Of a stretch of 64,000 nucleotides of DNA, positions 35,826 to 47,707 are shown one piece after another. This DNA is from Helicobacter enhydrae. GTDB lineage: Bacteria; Campylobacterota; Campylobacteria; Campylobacterales; Helicobacteraceae. The notes below the pieces were generated by a model. It did no database searches and was not told the origin of the DNA. It saw nothing but the letters and a program-made list of their open reading frames with translations. The position numbers were made by a program, and so were the translations under genes. How positions within the stretch are numbered: the stretch's first letter is position 1; each line of letters starts with the position of its first letter. The stretch covers positions 1,302,001 to 1,366,000 of the forward strand of contig NZ_CP016503.1 of assembly GCF_001693335.1 (NCBI RefSeq), given 5' to 3'.

Positions 35826-36890
35826 ATGTTTGTAGATTGTGTGGATATTTTTGCTTCATCTGGCAATGGTGGAATGGGGGCAGTGAGCTTTCGCCGTGAG
35901 AAGTTTGTTATACAGGGCGGACCTGATGGGGGCGATGGTGGGCGTGGTGGCAATGTGTATATTGAAGTCGATCACAATGCCGATACGCTCTCAAGGTTTC
36001 GAGGTGCAAAGCATTACAAAGCAGAAAATGGGCGTCCCGGTGAGGGAAAAAATCGCAGTGGGCGTGGTGGCAATGATTTGGTGATCAAAGTTCCTGCAGG
36101 GACACAGATTTATAATGAAGAAACTGGCGAAATGCTATTGGATGTCAAGGAGGGGAAGCATCTTTTGCTTGAGGGTGGCAAAGGGGGAATGGGAAATGCG
36201 AGATTTAAAAATTCTATCAATCAGCGTCCAACTTATGCACAAAAGGGCATTGCAGGGGTCAAAATGCATTTGCGTTTGGAGCTTAAGCTGATTGCTGATG
36301 TGGGATTGGTGGGGTTCCCAAATGTGGGGAAATCCACATTGATTGCTACGATTTCAAATGCAAAGCCAGAGATTGCAAATTATGAATTCACAACACTTGT
36401 TCCCAATTTGGGAGTGGTTGATGTCGGGGATTTTGATAGTTTTGTGGTGGCAGATATTCCAGGAATCATTGATGGGGCAAGTAGTGGCAAGGGACTTGGA
36501 ATAGAGTTTTTACGCCATATTGAACGCACAGGGATTTTGTTGTTTGTGCTTGATGTGAGTTATCGTTATAGCCCAATGGAGCAGTATCAGAAGCTTTGCA
36601 AAGAGTTAGAATCTTTTTCAGATTCTTTGCTTGAGCGTCCTTTTGGAGTTGTTTTGACAAAAATCGAGTTGCTTGAAGAAGAGGAGCTAGAGAAGCTTAT
36701 ACAAGCGTTTGGGTGGCTTCCTTGTGATGAGCGTTGCTATATCGCAGAATGTTTGAAAGAATCAAATTCTTGGACAGAAAGAAAATCAGGTGAGCCATTG
36801 TTTGTTTTGCCTATTTCATCGGTTTGTGCTATCAATATTGATAGGCTCAAAGTCCTTATCCATCAAGCATTGAGGTGGCAAAAAAGCTAA
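35826..36890 (+). CDS. obgE: GTPase Obg (CgtA)
   Basis: A ribosome-associated GTPase involved in 50S maturation and stress control. The glycine-rich Obg fold ([40 protein letters not shown]) fills residues 1-157. The G domain follows: Walker [10 protein letters not shown] near 167, switch [20 protein letters not shown] near 212, and LTKIELL near 282. Length 354 is usual, without a long C-terminal tail. The rpmA terminator lies upstream, so obgE probably has its own promoter, which I cannot place firmly. Confidence 0.97.
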   Translation: MFVDCVDIFASSGNGGMGAVSFRREKFVIQGGPDGGDGGRGGNVYIEVDHNADTLSRFRGAKHYKAENGRPGEGKNRSGRGGNDLVIKVPAGTQIYNEETGEMLLDVKEGKHLLLEGGKGGMGNARFKNSINQRPTYAQKGIAGVKMHLRLELKLIADVGLVGFPNVGKSTLIATISNAKPEIANYEFTTLVPNLGVVDVGDFDSFVVADIPGIIDGASSGKGLGIEFLRHIERTGILLFVLDVSYRYSPMEQYQKLCKELESFSDSLLERPFGVVLTKIELLEEEELEKLIQAFGWLPCDERCYIAECLKESNSWTERKSGEPLFVLPISSVCAINIDRLKVLIHQALRWQKS

Positions 36891-36912
36891 AGCTTTGCAA
36901 TCCATAGATATT

Positions 36913-36920
36913 GGGGGGGG
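36913..36920 (+). repeat. G8 homopolymer tract before fmt
   Basis: Eight consecutive guanines lie in the 97-base gap between obgE and fmt. The gap is open in the fmt frame from a TTG at 36895, so tract length would decide whether an N-terminal extension stays in frame. G tracts of this kind are slippage-prone in Helicobacter. Confidence 0.6.
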
Positions 36921-36987
36921 TGAGCGTGGTTTGAGGCTAGGTGTAATGTTTGGTGGGCACTGCACAAAATCTTGTTTGGAGTTTGAA

Positions 36988-37884
36988 ATGCAAAAAATTA
37001 TTTTCTTTGGAACCCCTGCATTTGCACAAAGGGTGCTAAAAATCGTTGGTGCAGTGTGTGAGGTGTTGGCTGTTGTGACCCAGCCAGATAGACCATTTGG
37101 GCGTCAAAAAACACTCAAAATGAGTGCTATCAAAGAATTGGCAATCACATATCATTGCCCAATATTTCAACCAGAGAAATTAGATGACGCTTTGTTGCAA
37201 ACATTGCTTGAGTTCAAGGCGGATTTGTTTTTGGTGGTGGCGTTTGGACAGATTTTTCCTCCACAATATTTGCAAAGCGCTTTGTGTCTCAATATCCACG
37301 CATCGATTTTACCTCACTTGCGTGGAGCTTCCCCAATGCAAGAGATGATATTAGAAGAGAGGCAGAGGTTTGGGGTGACGATCATGAAAATGGAAGAGGG
37401 ATTGGATTGTGGGGAGATTCTTGGCATAAGCTTTTTGCCTACAAATGAAAACCTTACCCTGTCGGATTTAGATGAAAAATTAAGCATTTTGGGTGCAAAA
37501 TTGGCACTCAAAGTGTTGAAATATTTGCCAAATCTCAAACCTCTTGCGCAGATTCATTGCGATGCAACATTTTGCAAGAAAATCAAAAAAGAAGCAGGGC
37601 TTGTGCATTTTTCACAAAAAATTTATGCCAAATATTTAGCCTTGTCGCAATGGCCCACGCTCTATCTTGATAATGGGCTAAAGCTTAGGAAATTGGTGCT
37701 AACAGACACAAAGAGCGAGGCAGGATATGGGAAAATCATCGGCTTGAGTTCAAATGGGGTGTTGGTCTGTGCTTTGGAGGGGGTTTTTGAGATTTTGGAA
37801 GTTCAGCCTCCATCAAAATCCACTATGGGGGCATTGGACTATGTGCGTGGAAGGCGTTTAGAGATTGGCGATGACTTTTGCTAG
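36988..37884 (+). CDS. fmt: Methionyl-tRNA formyltransferase
   Basis: The enzyme formylates Met-tRNAfMet using 10-formyltetrahydrofolate. IIFFGTPAFAQRVLK is the N-terminal fold start, and the catalytic region NIHASILPHLRGASPMQ (near residue 103) carries Asn and His. GVTIMKMEEGLDCGEIL near 130 holds the catalytic aspartate. A C-terminal tRNA-binding domain completes the 298 residues. The ATG at 36988 is chosen for GGAG seven bases upstream and family N-terminus; the frame is open back to 36895 through the G8 tract. The birA start lies inside its 3' end. Confidence 0.95.
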   Translation: MQKIIFFGTPAFAQRVLKIVGAVCEVLAVVTQPDRPFGRQKTLKMSAIKELAITYHCPIFQPEKLDDALLQTLLEFKADLFLVVAFGQIFPPQYLQSALCLNIHASILPHLRGASPMQEMILEERQRFGVTIMKMEEGLDCGEILGISFLPTNENLTLSDLDEKLSILGAKLALKVLKYLPNLKPLAQIHCDATFCKKIKKEAGLVHFSQKIYAKYLALSQWPTLYLDNGLKLRKLVLTDTKSEAGYGKIIGLSSNGVLVCALEGVFEILEVQPPSKSTMGALDYVRGRRLEIGDDFC

Positions 37885-38524
37885 AATCTTGAGCTTTGAG
37901 ACATTACCATCAACACAAATCGCACTCAAAGAATATTTGCACCAACATATCGATGCGGCATTGCCTATTTGTTTTTTGGCAGACAGGCAAAGCTCAGGAA
38001 TTGGTAGCAGGAATAATCAATGGCAGAGCGTAGAAAATGCTTGGACATTTTCTTTTGCATTGGATTTGGATGTGTTGCCCAAGGATTTGCCACTGCAATC
38101 TTGCTCTATTTATTTTGGTTTTGTGTTCAAAGAATGGCTTAGGAGGCACGGGTTTGAGGTGTGGCTCAAGTGGCCCAATGATCTATATATCGACACATCA
38201 AAAGCAGGTGGTGTGATCACACAGGTGATTGGCACAAAGATTTTGTGTGGTATTGGATTGAATCTACAGAGCCAAAGCTACAAGGCACTTGGAGTGGAGT
38301 GGAATCTGAGCTACAAAAAAGAAATGTTAGAGGATTTTTTGCAATTTTTGTTTGTTTTTCCAACTTGGAAGCAAATTTTCAAGGAATACAAGTTAGAATT
38401 TTATAAAAATTTTGATTTCTCTTTTCACGACAAAAACAATAGAAAAATTCGTTTTGCTCAAGCAGTATTGTGTGATGATGGCTCAATCTGTGTGGATGAA
38501 GAGTATTATTTTGGATCAAGGTAG
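37871..38524 (+). CDS. birA: Biotin-protein ligase
   Basis: The ligase activates biotin to biotinyl-AMP and attaches it to the carboxyl carrier protein. The biotin-binding loop is RQSSGIGSRNNQW near residue 42, weaker than the usual GRGR, and the catalytic lysine region is WLKWPNDLYIDTSKAGG near 105. It has no DNA-binding N-terminal domain, so it is not a bio repressor. At 217 residues it also lacks much of the C-terminal domain of larger forms. The ATG at 37871 is preferred to a TTG six bases upstream. It overlaps fmt by 14 bases. Confidence 0.9.
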   Translation: MTFARILSFETLPSTQIALKEYLHQHIDAALPICFLADRQSSGIGSRNNQWQSVENAWTFSFALDLDVLPKDLPLQSCSIYFGFVFKEWLRRHGFEVWLKWPNDLYIDTSKAGGVITQVIGTKILCGIGLNLQSQSYKALGVEWNLSYKKEMLEDFLQFLFVFPTWKQIFKEYKLEFYKNFDFSFHDKNNRKIRFAQAVLCDDGSICVDEEYYFGSR

Positions 38525-38529
38525 GATAA

Positions 38530-39312
38530 ATGAGTGAGGTAATCGTAATTGCGAATCAGAAGGGGGGTGTAGGCAAAACTACAACAGCTGTCAATCTCTC
38601 TGCTTCTTTGTCTAGTCAAGGTAAGAAGGTTTTGCTGATTGATTTTGATCCCCAGGCAAATGCGACAACTAGTTTGGGATTGCGTCGCAATGAGATTGGG
38701 GCAGATATTTATCACGCCCTCATTGGAGGAAAAAAAATATCAGACATTGTGCATCAAACAGATGTTGCAAATCTATTTCTTATTCCCTCAAACATCGGGC
38801 TTGTAGGGTTTGAGAAGGAGTTTTATCACAAAAAAAATGCAGGTAGAGAGTTTATTCTCAAAAAGAAGATTCTAGAATTGCAAGAGCAGTATGATTTTGT
38901 TGTGATTGATTCGCCTCCTGCGTTGGGACCGCTCACGATCAATGCCTTGTGTGCGGCTGATTCTGTGATCATTCCTATCCAATGTGAGTATTTTGCACTT
39001 GAGGGCTTGGCACAATTGATGAGCACCATTAAAATGCTCAAAGCAAGTAGCAATCCTAGTTTGGTGATACGAGGATTTTTGCCCACAATGTTTTCATCGC
39101 AAAACAATCTTTCCAAGCAGGTATTAGCAGATTTGATTCAGCATTTTGATGAGAGTTTGTTCAAACAAGACAAGGAGCATATCGTGATCCCGCGTAGTAT
39201 CAAACTTGCAGAATCACCAAGCTTTGGGAAGCCTATTTTGCTCTATGATCGCAAGTCAAATGGCAATATTGCTTATCAAGATCTAGCCAAAGCAATTTTG
39301 GAGGAGGCATAA
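38530..39312 (+). CDS. parA: Chromosome partitioning ATPase ParA (Soj)
   Basis: A 260-residue Walker-type ATPase that moves ParB-bound origins. The deviant Walker [10 protein letters not shown] is at residues 11-19. [14 protein letters not shown] near 38 and [15 protein letters not shown] near 120 are the other nucleotide motifs. As a short chromosomal form it lacks an N-terminal regulator domain. AGGA precedes the ATG and parB follows after one base. I did not find a convincing parS site by eye. Confidence 0.96.
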   Translation: MSEVIVIANQKGGVGKTTTAVNLSASLSSQGKKVLLIDFDPQANATTSLGLRRNEIGADIYHALIGGKKISDIVHQTDVANLFLIPSNIGLVGFEKEFYHKKNAGREFILKKKILELQEQYDFVVIDSPPALGPLTINALCAADSVIIPIQCEYFALEGLAQLMSTIKMLKASSNPSLVIRGFLPTMFSSQNNLSKQVLADLIQHFDESLFKQDKEHIVIPRSIKLAESPSFGKPILLYDRKSNGNIAYQDLAKAILEEA

Positions 39313-39313
39313 G

Positions 39314-40180
39314 GTGCAGGGCAAAAAAAGACAGGTTTTGGGACGCGGACTAAGTGAGTTGCTTTCTGAAACAGAAAGAGCATACGAGAATCATTCTGGC
39401 AATCAAGAAAGAGTGGTGGAGCTAGAGATCGATGAGGTGATCCCAAACCCATATCAACCGCGTAAAACTTTTAACCACGAGGCGTTGGATGAGTTGGCTG
39501 CTTCAATCAAAGAGTATGGATTGTTGCAACCGATTCTGGTTTATCAAAACGAAAAGCAAGAGTATGTTTTGATTGCTGGAGAAAGACGCTTGCGTGCTTC
39601 AAAACTTGCGGGACTAGAGAGTATCAAGGCGATTGTTGCAGAGATTGATTTGAAGTATTTGCAAGAGTTTGCATTGATTGAAAATATCCAAAGAGAGGAT
39701 CTCAATCCAATCGAGTTGGCACAAGCCTATAGCGAATTGGTGGAAAAATACCACTTGACACACGAAGAGTTAGCTCAGCGTATTCAAAAATCAAGAGCCC
39801 AAGTGACAAACACAATCAGAATGATGCAGTTGGAGCAAGAAGTCCAAGAAATGCTTGTGACCAACGCAATCACACAAGGTCACGCCAAAATTTTGGTCGC
39901 ACTTCCGCGAGACGAACAGCTCAAAATCGCACATTCAATTGTTGGGCAAAAACTCTCTGTCAGTCAAACAGAACAAATGGTCAAGAAGTTTAAAAGTGAT
40001 TCGAAAAAATCTCCAAAGAATCGCACACAAGACACAAACGAGATGAGTGAAAAGTGTCTAGAGTTGTGTGAGGTTTTGCAATCTTATTGCCACAGCGTCA
40101 AGTTGAATGGATCAAAATTGATGATAGAGTTTGCTTCACAAACGCAAATCGCTGATTTTTTAGAAAAAATTAAAAGGTGA
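39314..40180 (+). CDS. parB: Chromosome partitioning CTPase ParB (Spo0J)
   Basis: The protein begins GKKRQVLGRGLSELL, a ParA-stimulating N-terminal motif with its arginine. The ParB/CTP domain follows: NPYQPRKTFNHEALDELAAS near residue 45 and the GERRLRASKLAG loop near 95. IENIQREDLNPIE and the helix-turn-helix LTHEELAQRIQKSRAQVTNT (near 155) bind parS. A C-terminal dimer domain ends the 288 residues. The start is GTG immediately after parA. Confidence 0.95.
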   Translation: MQGKKRQVLGRGLSELLSETERAYENHSGNQERVVELEIDEVIPNPYQPRKTFNHEALDELAASIKEYGLLQPILVYQNEKQEYVLIAGERRLRASKLAGLESIKAIVAEIDLKYLQEFALIENIQREDLNPIELAQAYSELVEKYHLTHEELAQRIQKSRAQVTNTIRMMQLEQEVQEMLVTNAITQGHAKILVALPRDEQLKIAHSIVGQKLSVSQTEQMVKKFKSDSKKSPKNRTQDTNEMSEKCLELCEVLQSYCHSVKLNGSKLMIEFASQTQIADFLEKIKR

Positions 40181-40206
40181 GAGTTTTAAAATCTGACTTA
40201 TTTTGC

Positions 40207-40212
40207 TAGAAT
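40207..40212 (+). promoter_or_regulatory. Candidate promoter of the atp operon
   Basis: An extended -10 box (TGC then TAGAAT) lies about 36 bases before the first atp gene, in the 67-base gap after parB. No -35 is apparent. Confidence 0.45.
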
Positions 40213-40247
40213 GCTTTGTTTCAAATAAAGAGTGAGGAGTAGGCAGT

Positions 40248-40685
40248 ATGGATTTAAATCCAAACCTAGACTTAATGTATTTGGTTTTTTTCATTTTTAT
40301 TTTATTGGTTGTATTACTCAATCGTTGGTTGTATACTCCAATGCTAGATTTTTTGGCAAAACGAGCCAATTTGGTTGATGATGAAAATCTTGAAACCTTG
40401 AGGTATAGAGATGAGATACAGGCGATTAGAAATGAAGCTCAGCAGATTCTTCAAGATGCCAAAAATCAAGCAAAAACGATGATTGACAATGCAGAAAAAG
40501 AATCGAGTGCGAATTATGTCGAGAAATTTGAAAACGCCAAAAACAAAATCAAAGTGCATTTTGAGACATTGGAAAAAGAATGTGATGATGAAATGAAGGT
40601 TTTGCGACAAGAGTTGCACGGGAAAATGCAAGAGATTGTTGGGGCTTTGGATCAAAAGTTTGAAATTGCAGGAGATAGCAAATGA
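40248..40685 (+). CDS. atpF': ATP synthase subunit b'
   Basis: A short b-type stalk protein of 145 residues with one N-terminal helix (residues 6-26) and a long charged coiled coil with many A, E and K residues. Paired b and b' genes are usual in this phylum. It would form the peripheral stalk with subunit b and delta. GAGGAG precedes the ATG. Its end overlaps atpF by four bases. Confidence 0.9.
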   Translation: MDLNPNLDLMYLVFFIFILLVVLLNRWLYTPMLDFLAKRANLVDDENLETLRYRDEIQAIRNEAQQILQDAKNQAKTMIDNAEKESSANYVEKFENAKNKIKVHFETLEKECDDEMKVLRQELHGKMQEIVGALDQKFEIAGDSK

Positions 40686-41194
40686 GGAAGTTGTTGGTCG
40701 TATTGATGTGTGCTGTGGGGTTGTATGCTTCAGAGGTGTCAATCGGACAGAGCGATTTTCTAGTGCGTTTGATCAATTTTGTATTGTTCTTTGGGCTTTT
40801 GTATTATTTTTTGGGTTCTACTATCAAATCAATTTTTGTTAATAGACGCGAGGGGATACAAAAAAGGCTGATGGAAGCACAAGAGCAGCTTCTGCTCATC
40901 AAAAACGAAAAAGAACAAGCGCTTAAGGCTCTTGAGGAGAGTAAAAAGTTAGCCCTTGAGATTGAAAACAATGCCAAAAAAGAAGTGCTTGAGATCGGAC
41001 AAAGATATGAGGAAAAGCTAACCAAAGACACTCAACAATTCAATTTGCTCAATCAAAATATCTATGAGGCATACAGACGCAAGTTGATGCTTAATGAGGT
41101 GAATTGTTTGCTTGAAGAAGTCGAGCAAAAAGTGCAGATAAAAGATCTCGCTCATCTTGGTTTGGAAGCATTGCAAAATGGAGGGAAGAATTGA
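40682..41194 (+). CDS. atpF: ATP synthase subunit b
   Basis: A 170-residue stalk subunit. It has a signal-like first segment (MRKLLVVLMCAVGLYAS) and then the true membrane helix near residues 30-50 (FVLFFGLLYYFLG), followed by a charged coiled coil that reaches the F1 head. The leading segment may be cleaved, as suggested for H. pylori AtpF-type proteins. It overlaps b' and atpH by four bases each. Confidence 0.92.
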   Translation: MRKLLVVLMCAVGLYASEVSIGQSDFLVRLINFVLFFGLLYYFLGSTIKSIFVNRREGIQKRLMEAQEQLLLIKNEKEQALKALEESKKLALEIENNAKKEVLEIGQRYEEKLTKDTQQFNLLNQNIYEAYRRKLMLNEVNCLLEEVEQKVQIKDLAHLGLEALQNGGKN

Positions 41195-41718
41195 AAAAAA
41201 TCGCAAATAAATATTCTTTGGCATTGATTGAGAGTGTGGATTTGGATACATTGGCATTGTTTTGTAGCTATCAAGCAAAAATTGATGAGAGTTTCAAGAA
41301 TCAAGATTTTTGGACTTTTGTCACATCTCCACTTGTTGTAGATGATCAGAAGCTTGAGTTGATCAAGCAGGTTTGTGGAGAGCTAGATAAGACTTTTGCT
41401 TTTTTCTTGCGTATTTTGGTGCGTAATAATCGCTTGAAACTTTTGCCATTGGTGATGCAAAACCTTGCTTTGTATCTTGCCAACAAAAAAAAGGAATGCA
41501 GGGCTTTTGTTTATTATCATCAAAAGCTTGGAGAGGAAAATAAAGCAAAATTACAAGAGATTATTTTGCAAAAGTTTGGCTTGAAGACAGAGATTGTCGA
41601 ATGTATAGTGTCTGAAGAAAAGATGCGTATTAGCATTGAGGAATTAGGGGTAGAGTTTTCATTCTCAAAAGAAAGAGTGATGCAAAAACTTAAACAAAGT
41701 ATTTTAAGTTCATTTTAA
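41191..41718 (+). CDS. atpH: ATP synthase subunit delta
   Basis: A 175-residue delta (OSCP) subunit that links the stalk to the alpha ring. It begins KKIANKYSLALIESV and has the family region FAFFLRILVRNNRLKLLPLV near residue 75. The C-terminal beta part (MRISIEELGVEFSFSKERV) matches. The start is TTG at 41191 overlapping atpF. It is followed by atpA with AAGGAG between. Confidence 0.9.
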   Translation: MKKIANKYSLALIESVDLDTLALFCSYQAKIDESFKNQDFWTFVTSPLVVDDQKLELIKQVCGELDKTFAFFLRILVRNNRLKLLPLVMQNLALYLANKKKECRAFVYYHQKLGEENKAKLQEIILQKFGLKTEIVECIVSEEKMRISIEELGVEFSFSKERVMQKLKQSILSSF

Positions 41719-41730
41719 AAGGAGTCTAGG

Positions 41731-43239
41731 TTGAAAATTAAAGCAGAAGAGATTAGTGCAATCATCAAGGAAAAAATTCAAAAGTTTGATATGGATTTAA
41801 AAATTGATGAAATAGGGAAAGTTTTGACTTATGCAGATGGTGTTGCAAAAGTTTATGGTCTTCAAAATGTGATGTATTATGAAATGGTGGAATTTGAAAG
41901 CGGAGACATTGGTCTTGCCTCAAGTTTGGAAGAGGATTTTGTCGGTGTTGTTGTTTTGGGTTCTGGCAAGGGAATACGCGAGGGAATGAGCGTCAAGCGT
42001 CTCAAGCGTTTGATGAAGGTTCCTGTGGGTGAGTGCGTCACAGGCAGGGTCCTCAATGCGCTTGGAGATCCAATCGACGGCAAAGGTCCTTTGAATGCAA
42101 GTGAGTATCGCTTCGTAGAAGAAAAAGCGCCGGGGATTATGGATCGTAAATCAGTGCATGAGCCATTGCAAACAGGAATTAAAGCAATCGATGCACTCGT
42201 GCCAATCGGTCGTGGGCAAAGAGAGTTGATCATCGGAGATAGACAGACAGGAAAAACAACAGTTGCAGTCGATACAATCATCAACCAAAAAGGTCAAGGG
42301 GTGGTTTGTATCTATGTGGCGATTGGGCAAAAAGAATCCACAGTGGCTCAAGTTGTGCGGAAATTGGAAGAACACGGGGCGATGGAATACACAGTTGTGA
42401 TTAATGCCCCCGCTTCTGTGTCTTCGGCAATGCAGTTTTTGGCTCCTTACACAGGTGTGACAATGGGCGAGTATTTTAGAGACAATGCCAAACACGCTTT
42501 GATTGTCTATGATGATTTGAGCAAACACGCAGTTGCTTATCGTGAAATGTCTTTGATTCTGAGAAGACCTCCTGGTCGTGAGGCTTTCCCGGGGGATGTT
42601 TTCTATCTACATTCTAGACTACTAGAGCGTGCTGCAAAGGTTAGCGATGCTTTGGGTGCAGGTTCTTTGACAGCGTTGCCAATCATTGAAACTCAAGCAG
42701 GAGATGTTTCTGCTTATATTCCTACCAATGTGATTTCTATCACAGATGGACAGATTTTCTTGGAAACTGATTTGTTTTATTCAGGGATTCGTCCTGCTAT
42801 CAATGTGGGGCTATCTGTTTCAAGGGTTGGGGGTGCAGCACAGATCAAAGCCACCAAGCAAGTTTCAGGAACTCTAAGACTTGATTTGGCTCAATATAGA
42901 GAGCTACAAGCGTTTGCACAATTTGCTTCAAATCTTGATGAGAGCAGTCGCAAACAATTGGAGAGAGGGCAAAGAATGGTTGAGGTGTTGAAACAGGCTC
43001 CATACTCTCCTTTGGTTATTGAAAAACAAGTTGCTATCATTTATGCAGGTGCCAAAGGATTTTTGGATGATCTAGAGATTGCACAGATTGTTCAATTTGA
43101 AAAAGCACTTCACACATTTATTGAGACGAAATACCCTCAGATTTTGGAAAACATTCGCGAGAAGAAAGCTTTGGATACTGAGATTGAATCTATGCTCAAT
43201 CAAGCGATTGAAGAGTGCAAGGTAAATTTTATCGGTTAA
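41731..43239 (+). CDS. atpA: ATP synthase subunit alpha
   Basis: A 502-residue F1 alpha subunit, with the noncatalytic nucleotide site. Walker A is GDRQTGKTT at about 170-178, [23 protein letters not shown] is near 285, and [19 protein letters not shown] near 365 is the PROSITE-type signature. The start is TTG, with AAGGAG seven bases before it. It encodes the largest subunit in a syntenic delta-alpha-gamma-beta-epsilon order. Confidence 0.98.
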   Translation: MKIKAEEISAIIKEKIQKFDMDLKIDEIGKVLTYADGVAKVYGLQNVMYYEMVEFESGDIGLASSLEEDFVGVVVLGSGKGIREGMSVKRLKRLMKVPVGECVTGRVLNALGDPIDGKGPLNASEYRFVEEKAPGIMDRKSVHEPLQTGIKAIDALVPIGRGQRELIIGDRQTGKTTVAVDTIINQKGQGVVCIYVAIGQKESTVAQVVRKLEEHGAMEYTVVINAPASVSSAMQFLAPYTGVTMGEYFRDNAKHALIVYDDLSKHAVAYREMSLILRRPPGREAFPGDVFYLHSRLLERAAKVSDALGAGSLTALPIIETQAGDVSAYIPTNVISITDGQIFLETDLFYSGIRPAINVGLSVSRVGGAAQIKATKQVSGTLRLDLAQYRELQAFAQFASNLDESSRKQLERGQRMVEVLKQAPYSPLVIEKQVAIIYAGAKGFLDDLEIAQIVQFEKALHTFIETKYPQILENIREKKALDTEIESMLNQAIEECKVNFIG

Positions 43240-43251
43240 ATAAGGTAGATT

Positions 43252-45569
<2,318 letters not shown>

Positions 45570-45578
45570 GGATCGAAT

Positions 45579-45956
45579 ATGGAAGAGATGAAGGTAAATA
45601 TTACGACGCCTGAAGGGACTATTTTTGATCAAGAAGCCACAAGTGTCACTCTTCCAGGTATCGATGGGGAATTTGGTGTGCAATACAACCATTGTGATTT
45701 GGTCACTTTGCTCAAAGGTGGAGTGATTGAAATCATCAAAAACGATGGAGCAGTGGAGTTGGTCGCAATAGATTGGGGTTATGCAAAAGTCAATGCCCAT
45801 AGCGTGGATATTTTGGCACATGGGGCGAGTGCGCTCTGTGGAGATGTTGCACAGAATCTAGCCAAAGCCAAAGAATTGCTCCAAAAGGCAAGTATGGATA
45901 ACATTGGCATCGCAAGTGCGTTGTATAAGCTCGATAAGTCTGCAAACAAGGCATAA
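45579..45956 (+). CDS. atpC: ATP synthase subunit epsilon
   Basis: A 125-residue epsilon subunit: N-terminal beta sandwich (NITTPEGTIFDQEATSVTLP, PGIDGEFGVQYNHCDLVTLL) and short C-terminal helices. It couples rotation and may inhibit reverse ATP hydrolysis. Genes for a and c are not in this cluster, as in other Campylobacterota. tolQ follows after two bases, so the ATP synthase and Tol genes may share a transcript. Confidence 0.95.
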   Translation: MEEMKVNITTPEGTIFDQEATSVTLPGIDGEFGVQYNHCDLVTLLKGGVIEIIKNDGAVELVAIDWGYAKVNAHSVDILAHGASALCGDVAQNLAKAKELLQKASMDNIGIASALYKLDKSANKA

Positions 45957-45958
45957 AA

Positions 45959-46540
45959 ATGACAGAGATGATTAGCAATTTTTTGCACACTAGTTCTTTG
46001 GTGGGCTTGTTGGTTTTGTGTTGGCTCTGTTTTTATCTCTTTTTGACATTGTGGGTTTTTATCTATCGTTTTTGGTGTCTTGGAGCGTTGGCAAAAGCAG
46101 AGCAGAAGTCGTTGCAAAAGATGATTGCAGATGAAATCGCATTTCCACAATCAATGCAACAAATCGATGGAATTTCAGGAAATGAAACCAAAAAAGAGGC
46201 TTTGCATATTTGGAAACAACAATTGATCCAAAAAGCCTCTATGGGAATGACATTTTTGGCAATCGTTGCTTCAACATCTCCATTTATAGGGCTTTTTGGC
46301 ACCGTTGTTGAGATCTTGGAGGCTTTTTTTTATTTGGGTGGCGGAGGAAAAGTAGCTTTTGATACCGTTGCCCCTATTATCTCTAAGGCTCTCATTGCCA
46401 CAGCTGCTGGGATTTTGACAGCGATCCCTGCATATAGTTTCCATTTGATTCTCAAAAGAAAACTCTATGATTTTGGTGTCCTTTTGCAAATTGAGCTAGA
46501 TTTGTTGTTTGCTAGACGAGAAGAATGTCTTAGGTTTTGA
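45959..46540 (+). CDS. TolQ/ExbB-type proton-channel protein
   Basis: A MotA/TolQ/ExbB family protein of 193 residues, with three membrane segments near residues 14-38, 95-120 and 135-165. MTFLAIVASTSPFIGLFGTVVEIL (split here as its two halves TFLAIVASTSPFIGL and LFGTVVEIL) is the family core, and VAPIISKALIATAAGILTAI follows with the conserved threonine/alanine face. With the TolR-like partner it would use the proton gradient. The adjacent tolB and pal genes favour TolQ over ExbB. In H. pylori it was annotated as exbB, to my memory. Confidence 0.85.
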   Translation: MTEMISNFLHTSSLVGLLVLCWLCFYLFLTLWVFIYRFWCLGALAKAEQKSLQKMIADEIAFPQSMQQIDGISGNETKKEALHIWKQQLIQKASMGMTFLAIVASTSPFIGLFGTVVEILEAFFYLGGGGKVAFDTVAPIISKALIATAAGILTAIPAYSFHLILKRKLYDFGVLLQIELDLLFARREECLRF

Positions 46541-46542
46541 GA

Positions 46543-46932
46543 ATGCAACATTTTGATGAAACGCCCGAGCTCAATATCACGCCTTTGGTGGATATTATGC
46601 TTGTTTTACTTGCAATTTTGATGGTCACTATTCCCACCGTGGATTATCGTGAGGATATTGCCCTGCCTCAAGGCTCCAAAACAAAAGTCAAGCAAGAAGA
46701 GCAGATATTGGAGATACAAGTTACAAAAGACAAAAAGGTTATTATGCGTGGCAAGAGCTATGATCTGAAGGCATTTGCCGATAACTTTTTGCTTCTAAGC
46801 CAAGAAATGAAAAAAGAAACCCCAATTTATATCGCCGCTGATAAAAATTTGTTGTATGACAATGTGATTTATGTTCTAAAGGTTGTAAAAGAGGCAGGTT
46901 TTTCTCGTGCATCTCTTGTGACAAGTGGCTAA
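46543..46932 (+). CDS. TolR/ExbD-type protein
   Basis: A 129-residue protein beginning MQHFDETPELNITPLVDIML. The single membrane helix carries the proton-path aspartate (PLVDIMLVLLAILMV), and a periplasmic domain follows. It partners the TolQ/ExbB protein. The ATG at 46543 is three bases after the tolQ stop; an in-frame TTG at 46537 overlaps that stop and would add two residues. Its role in the Tol system is inferred from tolB and pal downstream. Confidence 0.87.
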   Translation: MQHFDETPELNITPLVDIMLVLLAILMVTIPTVDYREDIALPQGSKTKVKQEEQILEIQVTKDKKVIMRGKSYDLKAFADNFLLLSQEMKKETPIYIAADKNLLYDNVIYVLKVVKEAGFSRASLVTSG

Positions 46933-46933
46933 A

Positions 46934-47707
46934 ATGGATATGCGTTTAATCTGGAGTGGGCTTTTAGCACTGATTGTGCAGTTTTCCCTTTGTGTGTTGC
47001 TTGTTGTGGCGTTTTTGCCAAAGACTCAAGAAAAATATATATTCAATGACAAAACACAGATTGAGTATTTTGAGGTGAGGATTCAAGAGGACAAGACCAA
47101 AAACCCCAAAAAACCCAAAGCCCCCAAATCCGAATCACAAGAGCAAATAGTTGCTTCTGCCCCAACTCCATCAGTCAAAACTGCCCCTGTGGCAGGAGCT
47201 GATGTCAAAAAAATGTTTGAAAAAATCGATAGCCCTGAACCCCCTGTAAGAGAGGAAGTTGTCCAAGATGAACGCCCAACTTTTACAGCCAATAGCATTC
47301 AAACTCAAGATTACACATACAATGAGCAGCTCGATCAGCAAAATGATGAAAACAAAAAAATCCAGAGTCAATTAGAAGAAATGTGGGAAAAAGAGCTTGA
47401 GATCAGCCCACCTCCTCCACAAGATACAGCAGATGGCGTTTATAATGAGTGGTTTGCAGAAATCAAAAAGCGTATCGATGAAAAATGGAAAAACAATTTC
47501 TATGAACCTGCGTTGCTAACAGCGGTGATCACCATCGATAGAAATGGCAAGTTTTCTTACAAGATTATCAAATATTCACACAATCAATCTTATAATGCTC
47601 ACATACAAAGTGTCCTTGAGGGTCTATCTCTTGAGAGTTTTCCACCTTATCCTGATGGACAGATCAAAGTCATAACAGTAGATTTTAGAAATAAAGGGAG
47701 TCAATGA
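46934..47707 (+). CDS. TolA/TonB-like energy-coupling protein
   Basis: This protein has an N-terminal membrane helix (residues about 5-28), a proline- and lysine-rich linker (KNPKKPKAPKSE), further helical and acidic stretches, and a C-terminal TonB/TolA-type domain (VITIDRNGKFSYKIIKYSHN). It would span the periplasm, linking TolQR to Pal or another outer-membrane partner. Low-complexity spacing makes homology weak, so TolA rather than TonB is assigned from its place between tolR and tolB. The ATG at 46934 is used; a GTG at 46925 in frame overlaps tolR. The end overlaps tolB by four bases. Confidence 0.78.
   Translation: MDMRLIWSGLLALIVQFSLCVLLVVAFLPKTQEKYIFNDKTQIEYFEVRIQEDKTKNPKKPKAPKSESQEQIVASAPTPSVKTAPVAGADVKKMFEKIDSPEPPVREEVVQDERPTFTANSIQTQDYTYNEQLDQQNDENKKIQSQLEEMWEKELEISPPPPQDTADGVYNEWFAEIKKRIDEKWKNNFYEPALLTAVITIDRNGKFSYKIIKYSHNQSYNAHIQSVLEGLSLESFPPYPDGQIKVITVDFRNKGSQ

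Noticed and set aside
38530-40250. A parS site near parAB
   Set aside because: I looked for a GTTTCACGTGAAAC-like palindrome and found none I would defend.
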